Shown here: piece after piece, positions 1 through 8,143 of the stretch
Numbering within the stretch: position 1 is the first letter of the stretch
Layout of the letters: the number at the start of each line of letters is the position of its first letter
From: Phycisphaerales bacterium
GTDB lineage: Bacteria; Planctomycetota; Phycisphaerae; Phycisphaerales; SM1A02
NCBI GenBank assembly: GCA_029246705.1
Contig: JAQWMQ010000008.1
Span: forward strand, 186,001 to 250,000
Length of the DNA stretch: 64,000 bases
Direction: 5' to 3'
Translations under genes and position numbers: made by a program
Notes under the pieces: model-generated
Databases searched by the model: none
What the model was told of the DNA's origin: nothing
What the model saw: the letters and a program-made list of their open reading frames with translations, nothing else

Positions 1-118
1 CGATGGTCGCACCCTGGGAGACTCCCTGTGGCATGTTGGTGCATCCGGTTGAGAGAAAGATGGACACACCCAGGACAAGGGTTGCTGCCATGTGACGAAG
101 CGGGAATTCAATGGTCAT
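1..118 (-). CDS. N-terminus of a lipoprotein, cut by the left window edge
   Basis: Reading leftwards from an ATG at 118, the frame stays open to base 1 (39 codons). It encodes a typical lipoprotein signal: charged N-region (FPLRHM), hydrophobic core (AATLVLGVSIFL) and a lipobox LSTGC, so the mature protein would start at the cysteine (residue 26) and be lipid-anchored. A good ribosome-binding site (GGAGGTG) lies 6-7 bases before the ATG. Only about 13 residues of the mature part are in the window, so its function cannot be told. It lies downstream of the amine oxidase gene on the same strand. Confidence 0.7.
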   Translation of the reverse strand, partial: MTIEFPLRHMAATLVLGVSIFLSTGCTNMPQGVSQGATI

Positions 119-193
119 GAAGACACCTCCGCCGACCAGAATATAGGCATCTGGCTCCATGCGGTGACCCCGTGGTTGCCCTTGGGCTCCGGA

Positions 194-1339
194 TCACCCC
201 AGCCGTTCCCTCGAGAGAAAGCCGATGGGTCGTTCCGTACCGCCTTCGAGGACCAGATCGGCGATCGCCTCGCCAAGCACGGGACAGAATTTGAAACCAT
301 GGCCACTGAAACCACAGGCCATGACCACCTTTGCATTTCGAGGATGCTGGTCGATCACGAAATGGTGGTCGGCAGAGAGGGTGTACAGGCAGACGGTCGC
401 ATGTTCGAGCGGTCCTGATGCTGCAGGAACGTGTTGTTCGAGGTTTCTGAGCAAGAAGGCTTCATCCGCGGCATCGATCGAACGACGGACCGTGTCGGGA
501 TCACAGGGCTCACCATCGCAATGACGAGCGACCTTGGGAGCGCTGGGCCCGGGAAAACCATCGCAGATCGGGAAGCCGTATTGAAAGGAATCGGGTTCGT
601 CGGCAAAGGCCCAGATGGGGACCCGACCCTCCTTGAGCAGGTCACGGTCTCTGGCCCTGGTCCAACCCAACAGCTGCCGGGTTGCCTGGAGCTTGACTCG
701 ATCATCCTCGATCAGGCCACTGCTCCATGAACCTGCCGCCACGACCACGCGTTCGGCATGAATCCGGTCCTTCCCCGTTTCCAGCAGGATTCCCGTTCCA
801 TCCAACTCGAGTCGGGTGACCTTGCATCCGCGGCGAATGGTGCCACCAGCTTCGACACCCTCGTTCATGAAGGCCTCGACGGCGTTCTCGGGACAGAGGA
901 CTCCGCTCTGGCGCTCGAAGAAACAGACCGAGTCATCAGGGGGGTTCAGGGCAGGCCAGCGGCGTCGCACCTCATCCGGTGCGAGCAGTTCATGTTCGAG
1001 ATCGTGCTGTTCCGACGCCAGGATCGAACCGGCGACGATCTCGCAGTCGGGGTCACCGATCCAGGCCCCTCCGGTCTTCGCGAAGATCCTCTGTTGATTC
1101 CGGTCCTGAAGCGCGCACCACAGTTCGCGGGATCTCCGTGCCAGCGGCACGTAGTCCGGATGTTCGAAGTAGGCCACGCGAAAGATCCGGGACTGACCGT
1201 GCGACGAACCGTTCTGGTGCGGCGATTCGAAGCGGTCGATCCCCAGCACGTCGATACCTCGTCTGGACAATTCCGCGAAGACGGCTGATCCCACGCCACC
1301 GAGGCCGATGACCACGACATCGTGGTGTTGCTCGTTCAT
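194..1339 (-). CDS. FAD-dependent amine oxidase, monomeric sarcosine oxidase / N-methyltryptophan oxidase family
   Basis: A 381-residue protein of the usual length for the MSOX/SolA family. The N-terminus has the Rossmann FAD motif GLGGVGSA (residues 12-19) followed by the family segment SSHGQSRIFRVAYFEHPDYVPLA, where the basic residues sit near the flavin. The C-terminal part has MACGFSGHGFKFCPVLGE, with the cysteine in the position used for covalent FAD attachment in this family. It should oxidatively demethylate a secondary amine such as sarcosine, giving an aldehyde, peroxide and the primary amine. The exact substrate cannot be read from sequence. The start is an ATG without a strong ribosome-binding site. 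Confidence 0.85.
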   Translation of the reverse strand: MNEQHHDVVVIGLGGVGSAVFAELSRRGIDVLGIDRFESPHQNGSSHGQSRIFRVAYFEHPDYVPLARRSRELWCALQDRNQQRIFAKTGGAWIGDPDCEIVAGSILASEQHDLEHELLAPDEVRRRWPALNPPDDSVCFFERQSGVLCPENAVEAFMNEGVEAGGTIRRGCKVTRLELDGTGILLETGKDRIHAERVVVAAGSWSSGLIEDDRVKLQATRQLLGWTRARDRDLLKEGRVPIWAFADEPDSFQYGFPICDGFPGPSAPKVARHCDGEPCDPDTVRRSIDAADEAFLLRNLEQHVPAASGPLEHATVCLYTLSADHHFVIDQHPRNAKVVMACGFSGHGFKFCPVLGEAIADLVLEGGTERPIGFLSRERLG

Positions 1340-1400
1340 GAGTCTGCTACCGGGTGTCTCATCTCGAGGATGACTCTACCCCGGCAGGGAAGATCATGCC

Positions 1401-1961
1401 TCAGTTCCAGCGTTGTTGGCCCTTGACCGCTTCCATCTGCAGGACACTGGTTCGTTCCTGCCCATCCGGCACGGAAGCCGATTGGATCGTCCAGAGGCCC
1501 GGCTGAAGCCTTGCCATCGGACGGTCTTCATCCAGGACGTGGAGGATGCCTTCCTCGAAGTTTCGAAGGATCACGGCCAGGGTCTTCCCCTCACCGACGC
1601 CGTCGGCGCTGACCACCATCGGCCTGACGTTCTCGAAACCGATCATCACCGAAGCATCCGCGTTGTTGTTGGACGAACGACTTCTCATGGACAGGATGAT
1701 CTCGTTCTCATCCACGATCACCATCGCCTGCGCGTGGTTGGTCGCCACGCAGTCGCCGGATTCGATGCGGAACACCGCTTCCTCACCGACTTCCTCCCTG
1801 AGTATCTGGAGGTCCGGTCCCTGGCTCGTCTCGACGTGCGCCATGAGAAGCGCACTGGTCCAACGTACCATCGAATCCGTTTCGTCCCTGCTCCGTCCTC
1901 CGGGGGCCTCGACGGAATAGAAACCCTTTCTCGGCAGCTTTCCAAGGTTGATTCTTCGCAT
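1401..1961 (-). CDS. Conserved-looking protein of unknown function
   Basis: A 186-residue soluble protein with no signal peptide or membrane segment. The ATG at 1961 has a good upstream GGAGAAGG. The N-terminus is basic (MRRINLGKLPRKGFYSVEAPGG); the body is rich in beta-prone hydrophobic stretches (AQAMVIVDENEIILSM, TLAVILRNFEEGILHVLDE). I do not recognise a family. It sits between the GH38 mannosidase and the amine oxidase on the same strand with short gaps, so co-transcription is possible. Confidence 0.6.
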   Translation of the reverse strand: MRRINLGKLPRKGFYSVEAPGGRSRDETDSMVRWTSALLMAHVETSQGPDLQILREEVGEEAVFRIESGDCVATNHAQAMVIVDENEIILSMRSRSSNNNADASVMIGFENVRPMVVSADGVGEGKTLAVILRNFEEGILHVLDEDRPMARLQPGLWTIQSASVPDGQERTSVLQMEAVKGQQRWN

Positions 1962-2046
1962 AGCACCTTCTCCAGATAGTGATGTTCCGGAGGTGGTACG
2001 CCTCGTGTTGCCCGGTGGATCGTCGAATCCCCGTCGTCGGACGAAT

Positions 2047-5000
2047 TCAGTGCATCTTGATGGTGCGTATCTGGAAGGGATCGAAGGTGATCTCGACTTC
2101 CCGGTCCTTCAAGTTCGCTTTAGCGCCAGCCAGAGGCTCTTCATGAAGATCCACCAGTTGCGCGTTTTCGATGCCCGGAGGAAGTGTCACTCGCAGCTTG
2201 CCTCTTCGGCCCTGTCTTTCCACGAGCCGAGCCACGAATCCGCCGCCGGATTCGCACGGCTTGCACGCAGCGATCTCGACCTGGAGCGTTCCCTGCTCCA
2301 TGGGCAGAACACGCCAGCCATCGGCAAGCGGGCCCGCCGAACCCGCCGGGGCGGGTACCGAACGCAGTCGGGTCCCGAAGGCCTCTGCTTCAGCATCAAC
2401 ACCGGCTTCCCGCCAGTCACCATGGTGCGGCATGAGTCCGTAGGCGAAGTCGTGTCGTCCTCGGTCCGCGCCGGGGTCGGGGAAACTGGTGGAACGAACC
2501 AACGACAGTCCCAGGGTGTTTCCATGACAAGAACGTCCGAATCGCGAGCCATCGTCGATGACGGCAAGGCCACGACCGGGTTCGGAGAGATCCATCCAGA
2601 GGTGACCTGGAACTTCAAAGGCCGCCTTCTCCCAGGATGTGTTGCGGTGGGTCGGGCGTTCGATCGCCCCGAACTGGATGCCGTAGGTCGCGAAGCGCGA
2701 GCGGATGCCCGGTGCGAACTCCGATCGAAGCAGTGCGTGATCCTCCTGCCAGTCCAGGCTGGATTCGATCCGAAGCACGCGCGCACCGGCTTCGAGGATG
2801 TAGCGCTGTCGGATGCTGCTCGAGGTGCCGATGGTGCGACGCACTTCGATCACTCCGCGCAGGGCGTGCTCCTCGACCATCCGGATATCGGCTGCATCGC
2901 GATCCTGCAGGAGCCTGACGTCGGTGTAGTCCCGGTCGAGATCCCAGGCTTCCCATCGACGCGGTCGATCAGGGTGAATGACCAGGGTGTTCAGCGGATC
3001 GTCAAGGAGCACGCCGTGCTCGCTGGATGCAAGCCGGCGAATGCCTCCGACCTCATCCAAATCGACTTCGAGTACACCGTTGGTGATCGATGACGGTCCG
3101 ACCTTCACCTTGCCCGATGCGGGTTCACGAGCTTCCTCGGCCAGGTCAAGGATGCGTATCCCGAGCGCCGGAACTTCTTCCGCCAGTCGTGGTCCGGCCG
3201 GGCTGTCCACCACCGCGGTCCTGGAAGTCGACGCCGGGTTCCATACCAGCAGCGGGCGTTCGTGCTTTCGAGTGTCGATCCGGGTCTCGAGTCTCTGCAA
3301 TCCCTCGGAGACATGGTGGTTGCAGTCGAGGTGGATCGCATCGAGTTCGGTGTGGGCCTGTTCGTATACGGGGGGGATCGACGAACCGGGAATGATGTCG
3401 TGGAACTGGTTCAGGAGCACGGTCTTCCAGGAAGCATCAAGCCATGGACCCAGGGCGTCGACTTCGTCGGAGCCACCGGACTCGGGCGAGCTTGCAAGGA
3501 TCTCGATCTCGCGAAGTTCACGTTCCGCCTTGCGGTTGGCCGCCTTCAGGCGCGCGTGCGTGGTGTAGGTTCCCCGGTGAAGCTCGAGGTACAACTCGCC
3601 GTCCCACACCGGGGGCGCGGCATCTCCTTCGAAGGACTCGTGAAGCTTGCGACAGAATTCGGTCGCCGAGCAGTGTTCCACGGCGGGCATGTCGCGCGAA
3701 GGACCGGCGAGCGTCGCATTCATGATCTGCTCGTCATCAGGACCACCCCCTCCGTCGCCCCAGCCGTAGGGTTGCAGCCAGAGGGTGTTGCGAGTTCCGT
3801 CAGATTCAAGCAGGCGCTTCTCGCCGTCGATGATGTCCTGGGGCATGATCGATGAGTTGTAGTTGTGGCCGGGCGTGAAGTGCGACAGGACTTCGCTGCC
3901 ATCGAGACCCCGCCAGTTGAACGTGACATGTGGAAACCGGTTGGTCTCCGACCAGGCGATCTTGTTGGTCACGAAGGTCTCGAGACCGGCAAGCCGGCAG
4001 ATCTGCGGCAGTGATGCGGGAAATCCGAAGGTGTCGGGCAGGTACAGGAATTCCTGTGGTGCCGAATCGCCGAAGCGTTCTCGCCAGTACCGCGTTCCGT
4101 GCAGGATCTGCCGGACAAGGGATTCTCCACTTGGGATGTTGGCATCAGGTTCGATCCACATCGCACCCGCAGCCTCCCATCTTCCCGCGCGGACCTGCTC
4201 GGTGATGCGTTCGAACAGTCGCGGGCTGTCCTTCTCGACGTAGGCGTACTGCTGCGGCTGGCTGCACAGGAATCGAAAGTCGGGAAACCGTTCGAGGTTC
4301 CGCAATTGCGTTGCGAAGGTCCTCAGGCACTTGCGCCGCGTTTCGGAAATCGGCCAGAGCCACGCAGTGTCGATGTGGGCATGACCGATCGTCACGCAGG
4401 TACTCGGTCGACCGGGTCCATCCCCGAGCAGTTCGTCCAGTTGCTGCTGGTGTTCGAGCCTGATGCGTACCGCATCTTCACCGAGAAGATCCGCGCGGAG
4501 TGCTCGAAGGCCCGTGTCCAGGCGGTGTGCGGTCTGTTCCCCGGCTCCTGCGGTTCGCATCAGCCTTGTCGCGAACATCCAGCTCCTGGCGAATCGTTCC
4601 GCTTCCGGGTCGCGCAGCTGCAGTTCAGCGGCTTCCAGCCTGCCGGGGTTGGTCTCGCTCCAGCGATCATGCTCTTCACGATGTTCCCACCAGAACATCG
4701 ACGCACCCAGTGGTCGGTTGCAGGCGGCCTCGACCAGCAGCTCGACCTTCCCCTCGGAAACCACGCCGAGTGGTGCGGTTCGATGGTACGGGTCCAACCC
4801 GTGATCAGGTCCGTCCGAACCCCAGAGCAATGCTTCGCTTCCGCTTGAGAAGTGCAGGGTGATCTCCTTCCCGATCATCGAATCGGGAAGGGTTCCGTTC
4901 AGGCGGAACCAGGCGGTCGACCAGACCGGTCCCCACCGATACCCGATGTCCACCGGAACGAACCGGTTTTTTCGGGCCACCTCCGGGGAAAGATGTTCCA

Positions 5001-5115
5001 TGCACTGGAATGCCATGACTTCGAGGGGTTCGGCACCCACGATCACCAGGGGGGCAAGGACGTCGTCATGAAACGTCTCGAAGCCAAGCGCTGCGTACTC
5101 GATGTCGCCGAGCAT
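2047..5115 (-). CDS. GH38 family alpha-mannosidase
   Basis: About 1022 residues, the size of bacterial class II alpha-mannosidases. Around residues 242-252 it has GHAHIDTAWLW, the HxHxD zinc-binding motif of GH38. Near 320-326 is WIEPDAN, which contains the catalytic nucleophile aspartate of the family, followed by the FLYLPDTFGFPASLPQ strand. The C-terminal half is the usual beta-sandwich. It would release alpha-linked mannose from glycans; there is no signal peptide, so action is probably cytoplasmic. The frame is open further upstream to 5229, but that extension covers a perfect terminator hairpin (5146-5178), so I place the start at the ATG at 5115. Confidence 0.85.
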   Translation of the reverse strand: MLGDIEYAALGFETFHDDVLAPLVIVGAEPLEVMAFQCMEHLSPEVARKNRFVPVDIGYRWGPVWSTAWFRLNGTLPDSMIGKEITLHFSSGSEALLWGSDGPDHGLDPYHRTAPLGVVSEGKVELLVEAACNRPLGASMFWWEHREEHDRWSETNPGRLEAAELQLRDPEAERFARSWMFATRLMRTAGAGEQTAHRLDTGLRALRADLLGEDAVRIRLEHQQQLDELLGDGPGRPSTCVTIGHAHIDTAWLWPISETRRKCLRTFATQLRNLERFPDFRFLCSQPQQYAYVEKDSPRLFERITEQVRAGRWEAAGAMWIEPDANIPSGESLVRQILHGTRYWRERFGDSAPQEFLYLPDTFGFPASLPQICRLAGLETFVTNKIAWSETNRFPHVTFNWRGLDGSEVLSHFTPGHNYNSSIMPQDIIDGEKRLLESDGTRNTLWLQPYGWGDGGGGPDDEQIMNATLAGPSRDMPAVEHCSATEFCRKLHESFEGDAAPPVWDGELYLELHRGTYTTHARLKAANRKAERELREIEILASSPESGGSDEVDALGPWLDASWKTVLLNQFHDIIPGSSIPPVYEQAHTELDAIHLDCNHHVSEGLQRLETRIDTRKHERPLLVWNPASTSRTAVVDSPAGPRLAEEVPALGIRILDLAEEAREPASGKVKVGPSSITNGVLEVDLDEVGGIRRLASSEHGVLLDDPLNTLVIHPDRPRRWEAWDLDRDYTDVRLLQDRDAADIRMVEEHALRGVIEVRRTIGTSSSIRQRYILEAGARVLRIESSLDWQEDHALLRSEFAPGIRSRFATYGIQFGAIERPTHRNTSWEKAAFEVPGHLWMDLSEPGRGLAVIDDGSRFGRSCHGNTLGLSLVRSTSFPDPGADRGRHDFAYGLMPHHGDWREAGVDAEAEAFGTRLRSVPAPAGSAGPLADGWRVLPMEQGTLQVEIAACKPCESGGGFVARLVERQGRRGKLRVTLPPGIENAQLVDLHEEPLAGAKANLKDREVEITFDPFQIRTIKMH

Positions 5116-5141
5116 GAGATGAGTGTACGTCCCCTGAAGTA

Positions 5142-5178
5142 AAAGCGCCTCCCGTTCTTTGGTGAAGAACGGGAGGCG
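5142..5178 (-). terminator. Intrinsic terminator of the dockerin-type protein gene
   Basis: A 14-bp perfect stem, CGCCTCCCGTTCTT (5146-5159) paired with AAGAACGGGAGGCG (5165-5178), with a 5-base loop. Read on the minus strand it is followed by CTTTTAC. It lies just downstream of the secreted protein gene ending at 5230 and upstream of the mannosidase start. Confidence 0.85.
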
Positions 5179-5229
5179 ACTCGGGAGAAGCACAGGATCG
5201 GAAACCGGGTCGCCGAAGCATCCTTTCAA

Positions 5230-6273
5230 TCAGAGGCGACCCATGAGGTAGACGATGTCCTTGATGTCGATCTTGCCGTCGGCGTTCAGGTCGCCGTTGT
5301 TGCTGAACCGAGGTCCGGACTGACCGGTCTGGTCTGCACCGTAGATCTCGTTGCCGCTTGAGGCACTGCCGTCGGCCTGGTCGTCGTAGTTGGTGATCTG
5401 GTCGTCGCCCTTGGAGAACTTGCCCTTCTGTTCACCCTTGATGGATCCAAAGCTTCCCGGCTTGGGCTTGGGCATGGGCTTGGCGCCGTCAAGCCATGCG
5501 GGCTTGTCCTTGCCCTTGCTCTCGCCCTTGCTCTTGCTCTTGGCACCGTCGGTGCAGTCGCCACCGGTCGAGGGCTTTGCCTGGGGCTTTGCCTGGGGCT
5601 TGTCCTGGGTCTTGTCCTGGGTCTTGTCCTGGGTCTTCGATTCGGACATGAGCTCCATGAGTGCTGCAAGGTCTGCGGCATTCACTACGCCATCACCGTT
5701 GACATCAGCGGGGTCGAACGCATCGCTCTGCTGGTGCCAGTCGACTTCCGCCCAGACGGGGGTGCCATAGAGATCGGTTTCAATGGTCGCCCAGTAGTCA
5801 CCGCGCGGGAGCTGGGTGACCTGATCGGCGTGGTTGAGCTCGGCGATCTGGTAGTCACCATCCCAGAAGATGACTTTCGAACCTTCCAGGCATCGGCTCA
5901 TGCGGAAGAGGGTCGGACGGTCAACGGTGAATTCCACTTCGACTGCACCTGCGCCGTTGCCACCGTCGACGATGATCGGAATTTCTTCCTTGCCATTCGA
6001 GCTTTCCTGACCGGGAACGGTGCTGCCAGCGGACATCACGAACCACTCGGCGTCAGCCACGAGGTAGGCGGAGGTTTCGCCACCACCACATGCGGAAGCA
6101 GCTTCCATGGAGTCGAACAGGTTGACCTGCTGACGGACGAGAACATGATCGGTGCCGGTGAAGCAGTTGCTTTCCGCACTCAGGATCGCCTCACCATATT
6201 GAAAGTCTGCGGTTGCACCGGCAGCGAGGATCATTGCGGTCGTTGTTCCGAGGATTCGCGTGGTGTAGGACAT
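5230..6273 (-). CDS. Secreted protein with two dockerin-type repeats split by a low-complexity linker
   Basis: A 347-residue protein. The frame is open upstream to 6426, but the ATG at 6273 has GGAGAC nine bases before it and begins a clean signal peptide (MSYTTRILGTTTAMILAAGATA). Residues of the mature N-terminal domain (about 25-205) match no family I know. Next comes a Ca-binding dockerin-like half, DVNGDGVVNAADLAALMELM, then a linker of about 110 residues rich in K, P, Q, S and G with KTQD and KPQA tandem units. The protein ends in a second half, DLNADGKIDIKDIVYLMGRL. In dockerins the two halves are normally adjacent; here they are far apart. Probably an extracellular or cell-surface protein. 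Confidence 0.75.
   Translation of the reverse strand: MSYTTRILGTTTAMILAAGATADFQYGEAILSAESNCFTGTDHVLVRQQVNLFDSMEAASACGGGETSAYLVADAEWFVMSAGSTVPGQESSNGKEEIPIIVDGGNGAGAVEVEFTVDRPTLFRMSRCLEGSKVIFWDGDYQIAELNHADQVTQLPRGDYWATIETDLYGTPVWAEVDWHQQSDAFDPADVNGDGVVNAADLAALMELMSESKTQDKTQDKTQDKPQAKPQAKPSTGGDCTDGAKSKSKGESKGKDKPAWLDGAKPMPKPKPGSFGSIKGEQKGKFSKGDDQITNYDDQADGSASSGNEIYGADQTGQSGPRFSNNGDLNADGKIDIKDIVYLMGRL
5573..5637 (-). repeat. 12-bp tandem repeat encoding KTQD/KPQA units
   Basis: About five and a half copies of a 12-bp unit in two versions (gcctggggcttt and gtcctgggtctt). On the minus strand they encode KTQD three times followed by KPQA units in the linker between the two dockerin halves. The count may vary between strains, as is usual for such tracts. 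Confidence 0.85.
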
Positions 6274-6525
6274 TGTGGTCGTCTCCGTTGGATGTTCCTG
6301 TGTCAGGGCCGAATGTGTTTCAGCCCACTGTCCATATGCACGTGCACACAAGGTGTGACGTCTTGGCATGTGTTTCCGCGAGATTCCTGCGGCAGTCACC
6401 CGACCGGTTGGGTCAAAATGCTTCAATACCGTGTTGGAGGGCCTTCAAGGGCGTGCAACGCGACCAGACCCGATGCTCGGGGCGAGCGGGGTGCGTGCAA
6501 GTTTGGAAGGGTGCCTGATGGGGTT

Positions 6526-7968
6526 TCAGGGACTCTTGGCGGGTTCGTTCGAGGTGGCTTTCCGCCAGGCGGCCCAACCGCCGGCAAGATTGCTCACGAC
6601 ATGCCCTTCCCGTTCCAGGGCGCTGCAGGCCGCTGCGGAGCGAATTCCGGAGAGGCAGTGGACCAGGAGGGGCTCCGACCCCTTCTCAGTGGTCGGGATA
6701 CGCTCGGGGGCTTCCATCAGGCGGGTGTGCGGGATGTTCACGGCCCCTTCGAGGTGACCGGCTTCGAACTCGTCGCCCCGCCGTACATCAAGGATGGGCA
6801 ATGAAGCCCCTGATTCCAGACGATCGAGCAGGTCAGCCGCACTCAGTTCCGGGGTGGAAACCATCGTGGAGGCGCCTGAAGCGGTCTCGACATGCGCCTG
6901 GAACGTCTCGCTCGGGCACCAGGCGACCAGTTGGTCGAGGCCGATCCTGATCAGGCAGCGCCGAAGGCGATCGAGATCCGACGCCTTGCAGATGAGTGCA
7001 ACCTGCTGCTCCGGCTCGACGTAGGAGCCGACGGACGCGCAGAAGAACGCTCCGGTCCTGCTCCAGAGTGCCCCCGGAAGGTGGTGTTCACGGAAGGCCG
7101 GCCAGTCCCTCAGGTCGATGACCTGGAGGTTCTTTTCGAGAAGCGCCTCCGGTCGGACCTCTCGCGGTGGGTCCAGCGCACGCAGGCGGGGTACGCCATC
7201 ACGGTTCTGCTGCTTCATCCTCTTGAAGTAAAGAGGAGGTGCTGGCTGGCCGCTGAGCATGTTGGATACGAAGGCCGTGTCATCCTCGGCGAGGCTCAAA
7301 GCCTGGTTGAATCTTCTTTCATAGCCCACCGTCGACTGGGGTATGGCTCCAAGCGCCTTTCCGCAGGCACTGCCTGCACCATGGGCTGGAAGCACCTGGA
7401 TGTAGTCAGGCAGGTCAAGGAAGGATCTGGCCGACGCCGCAAGTTGCCTGGCGCTCCCTTCCATCACGCCACTGATCCCAGCAGCGGTTTCCAGGAGATC
7501 CGGTCGCCCGAGGTCGCCGACGAAGACGAAATCTCCGCTGAGGAAGCCCAGGGGCTCGTCGGCTCCACCACCGACATCGGTCACCAGGAAACTGATGTGC
7601 TCCGGGGTGTGCCCTGGAGTGTGGTGCACCTTGAACTCGATGCCTCCGATTCGAAAGACATCTCCGTCGTGCAGTTCCTGGTGCGGGTGGTCTTCAAGCC
7701 AGCGTGAGCTCCAGTCGTCGCCGCCCTCGCCCGAGACCATGACGCGTGCACCAACGGCATCCGACAGTGCTCGTGCACCCGAGAGGAAGTCTGCATGAAT
7801 GTGCGTTTCAGCCACCGCAACGATCCTGAGACCATGCTCGGATGCCAGTTGCAGGTAGCGGTCTACATCCCGCTCCGGATCGATCACGATCGCTTCACCG
7901 GTCTTCTGGCACCCCAGAAGCCAGGCGGCCTGGGCAAGGTCTTCGTCGTAGATCTGGCGGAGGAGCAT
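6526..7968 (-). CDS. MBL-fold hydrolase with rhodanese domains (persulfide dioxygenase-like)
   Basis: A 480-residue protein. The N-terminal metallo-beta-lactamase domain (about 1-235) has THIHADF, TPGHTPEH, LSGDFVFVGDLGRPD and LPAHG, the metal-binding set of the sulfur dioxygenase (ETHE1/PDO) subfamily. Two rhodanese-type domains follow: the first (about 270-355) has an ICKASD active loop, the second (about 370-475) HCLSGIRSAAA, both with the cysteine. The family oxidises or transfers persulfide sulfur, so a role in sulfide detoxification in the cytoplasm is likely. The ATG at 7968 is preceded by GGAG seven bases upstream. About 250 bases upstream of its stop carry no gene. Confidence 0.85.
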   Translation of the reverse strand: MLLRQIYDEDLAQAAWLLGCQKTGEAIVIDPERDVDRYLQLASEHGLRIVAVAETHIHADFLSGARALSDAVGARVMVSGEGGDDWSSRWLEDHPHQELHDGDVFRIGGIEFKVHHTPGHTPEHISFLVTDVGGGADEPLGFLSGDFVFVGDLGRPDLLETAAGISGVMEGSARQLAASARSFLDLPDYIQVLPAHGAGSACGKALGAIPQSTVGYERRFNQALSLAEDDTAFVSNMLSGQPAPPLYFKRMKQQNRDGVPRLRALDPPREVRPEALLEKNLQVIDLRDWPAFREHHLPGALWSRTGAFFCASVGSYVEPEQQVALICKASDLDRLRRCLIRIGLDQLVAWCPSETFQAHVETASGASTMVSTPELSAADLLDRLESGASLPILDVRRGDEFEAGHLEGAVNIPHTRLMEAPERIPTTEKGSEPLLVHCLSGIRSAAACSALEREGHVVSNLAGGWAAWRKATSNEPAKSP

Positions 7969-8143
7969 TCTCGTTCTCCACTGTTCGAAGGCACACTGGC
8001 ATCTTCGTTCATGGTCTCTTCAGGGACGTTGATCATACTTGCCGAAATCAAGATCGTGCCCCGCGAAGACCGAACTCTCCTCGGGAATCCGACCTCCCGG
8101 CTCCAGTGGTCCCTTCACAGTCACTAAGGCTAGACTTGCGGTC

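Noticed and set aside
5116-5229. Upstream extension of the mannosidase to 5229
   Set aside because: The extension consists mainly of the perfect terminator hairpin of the preceding gene.
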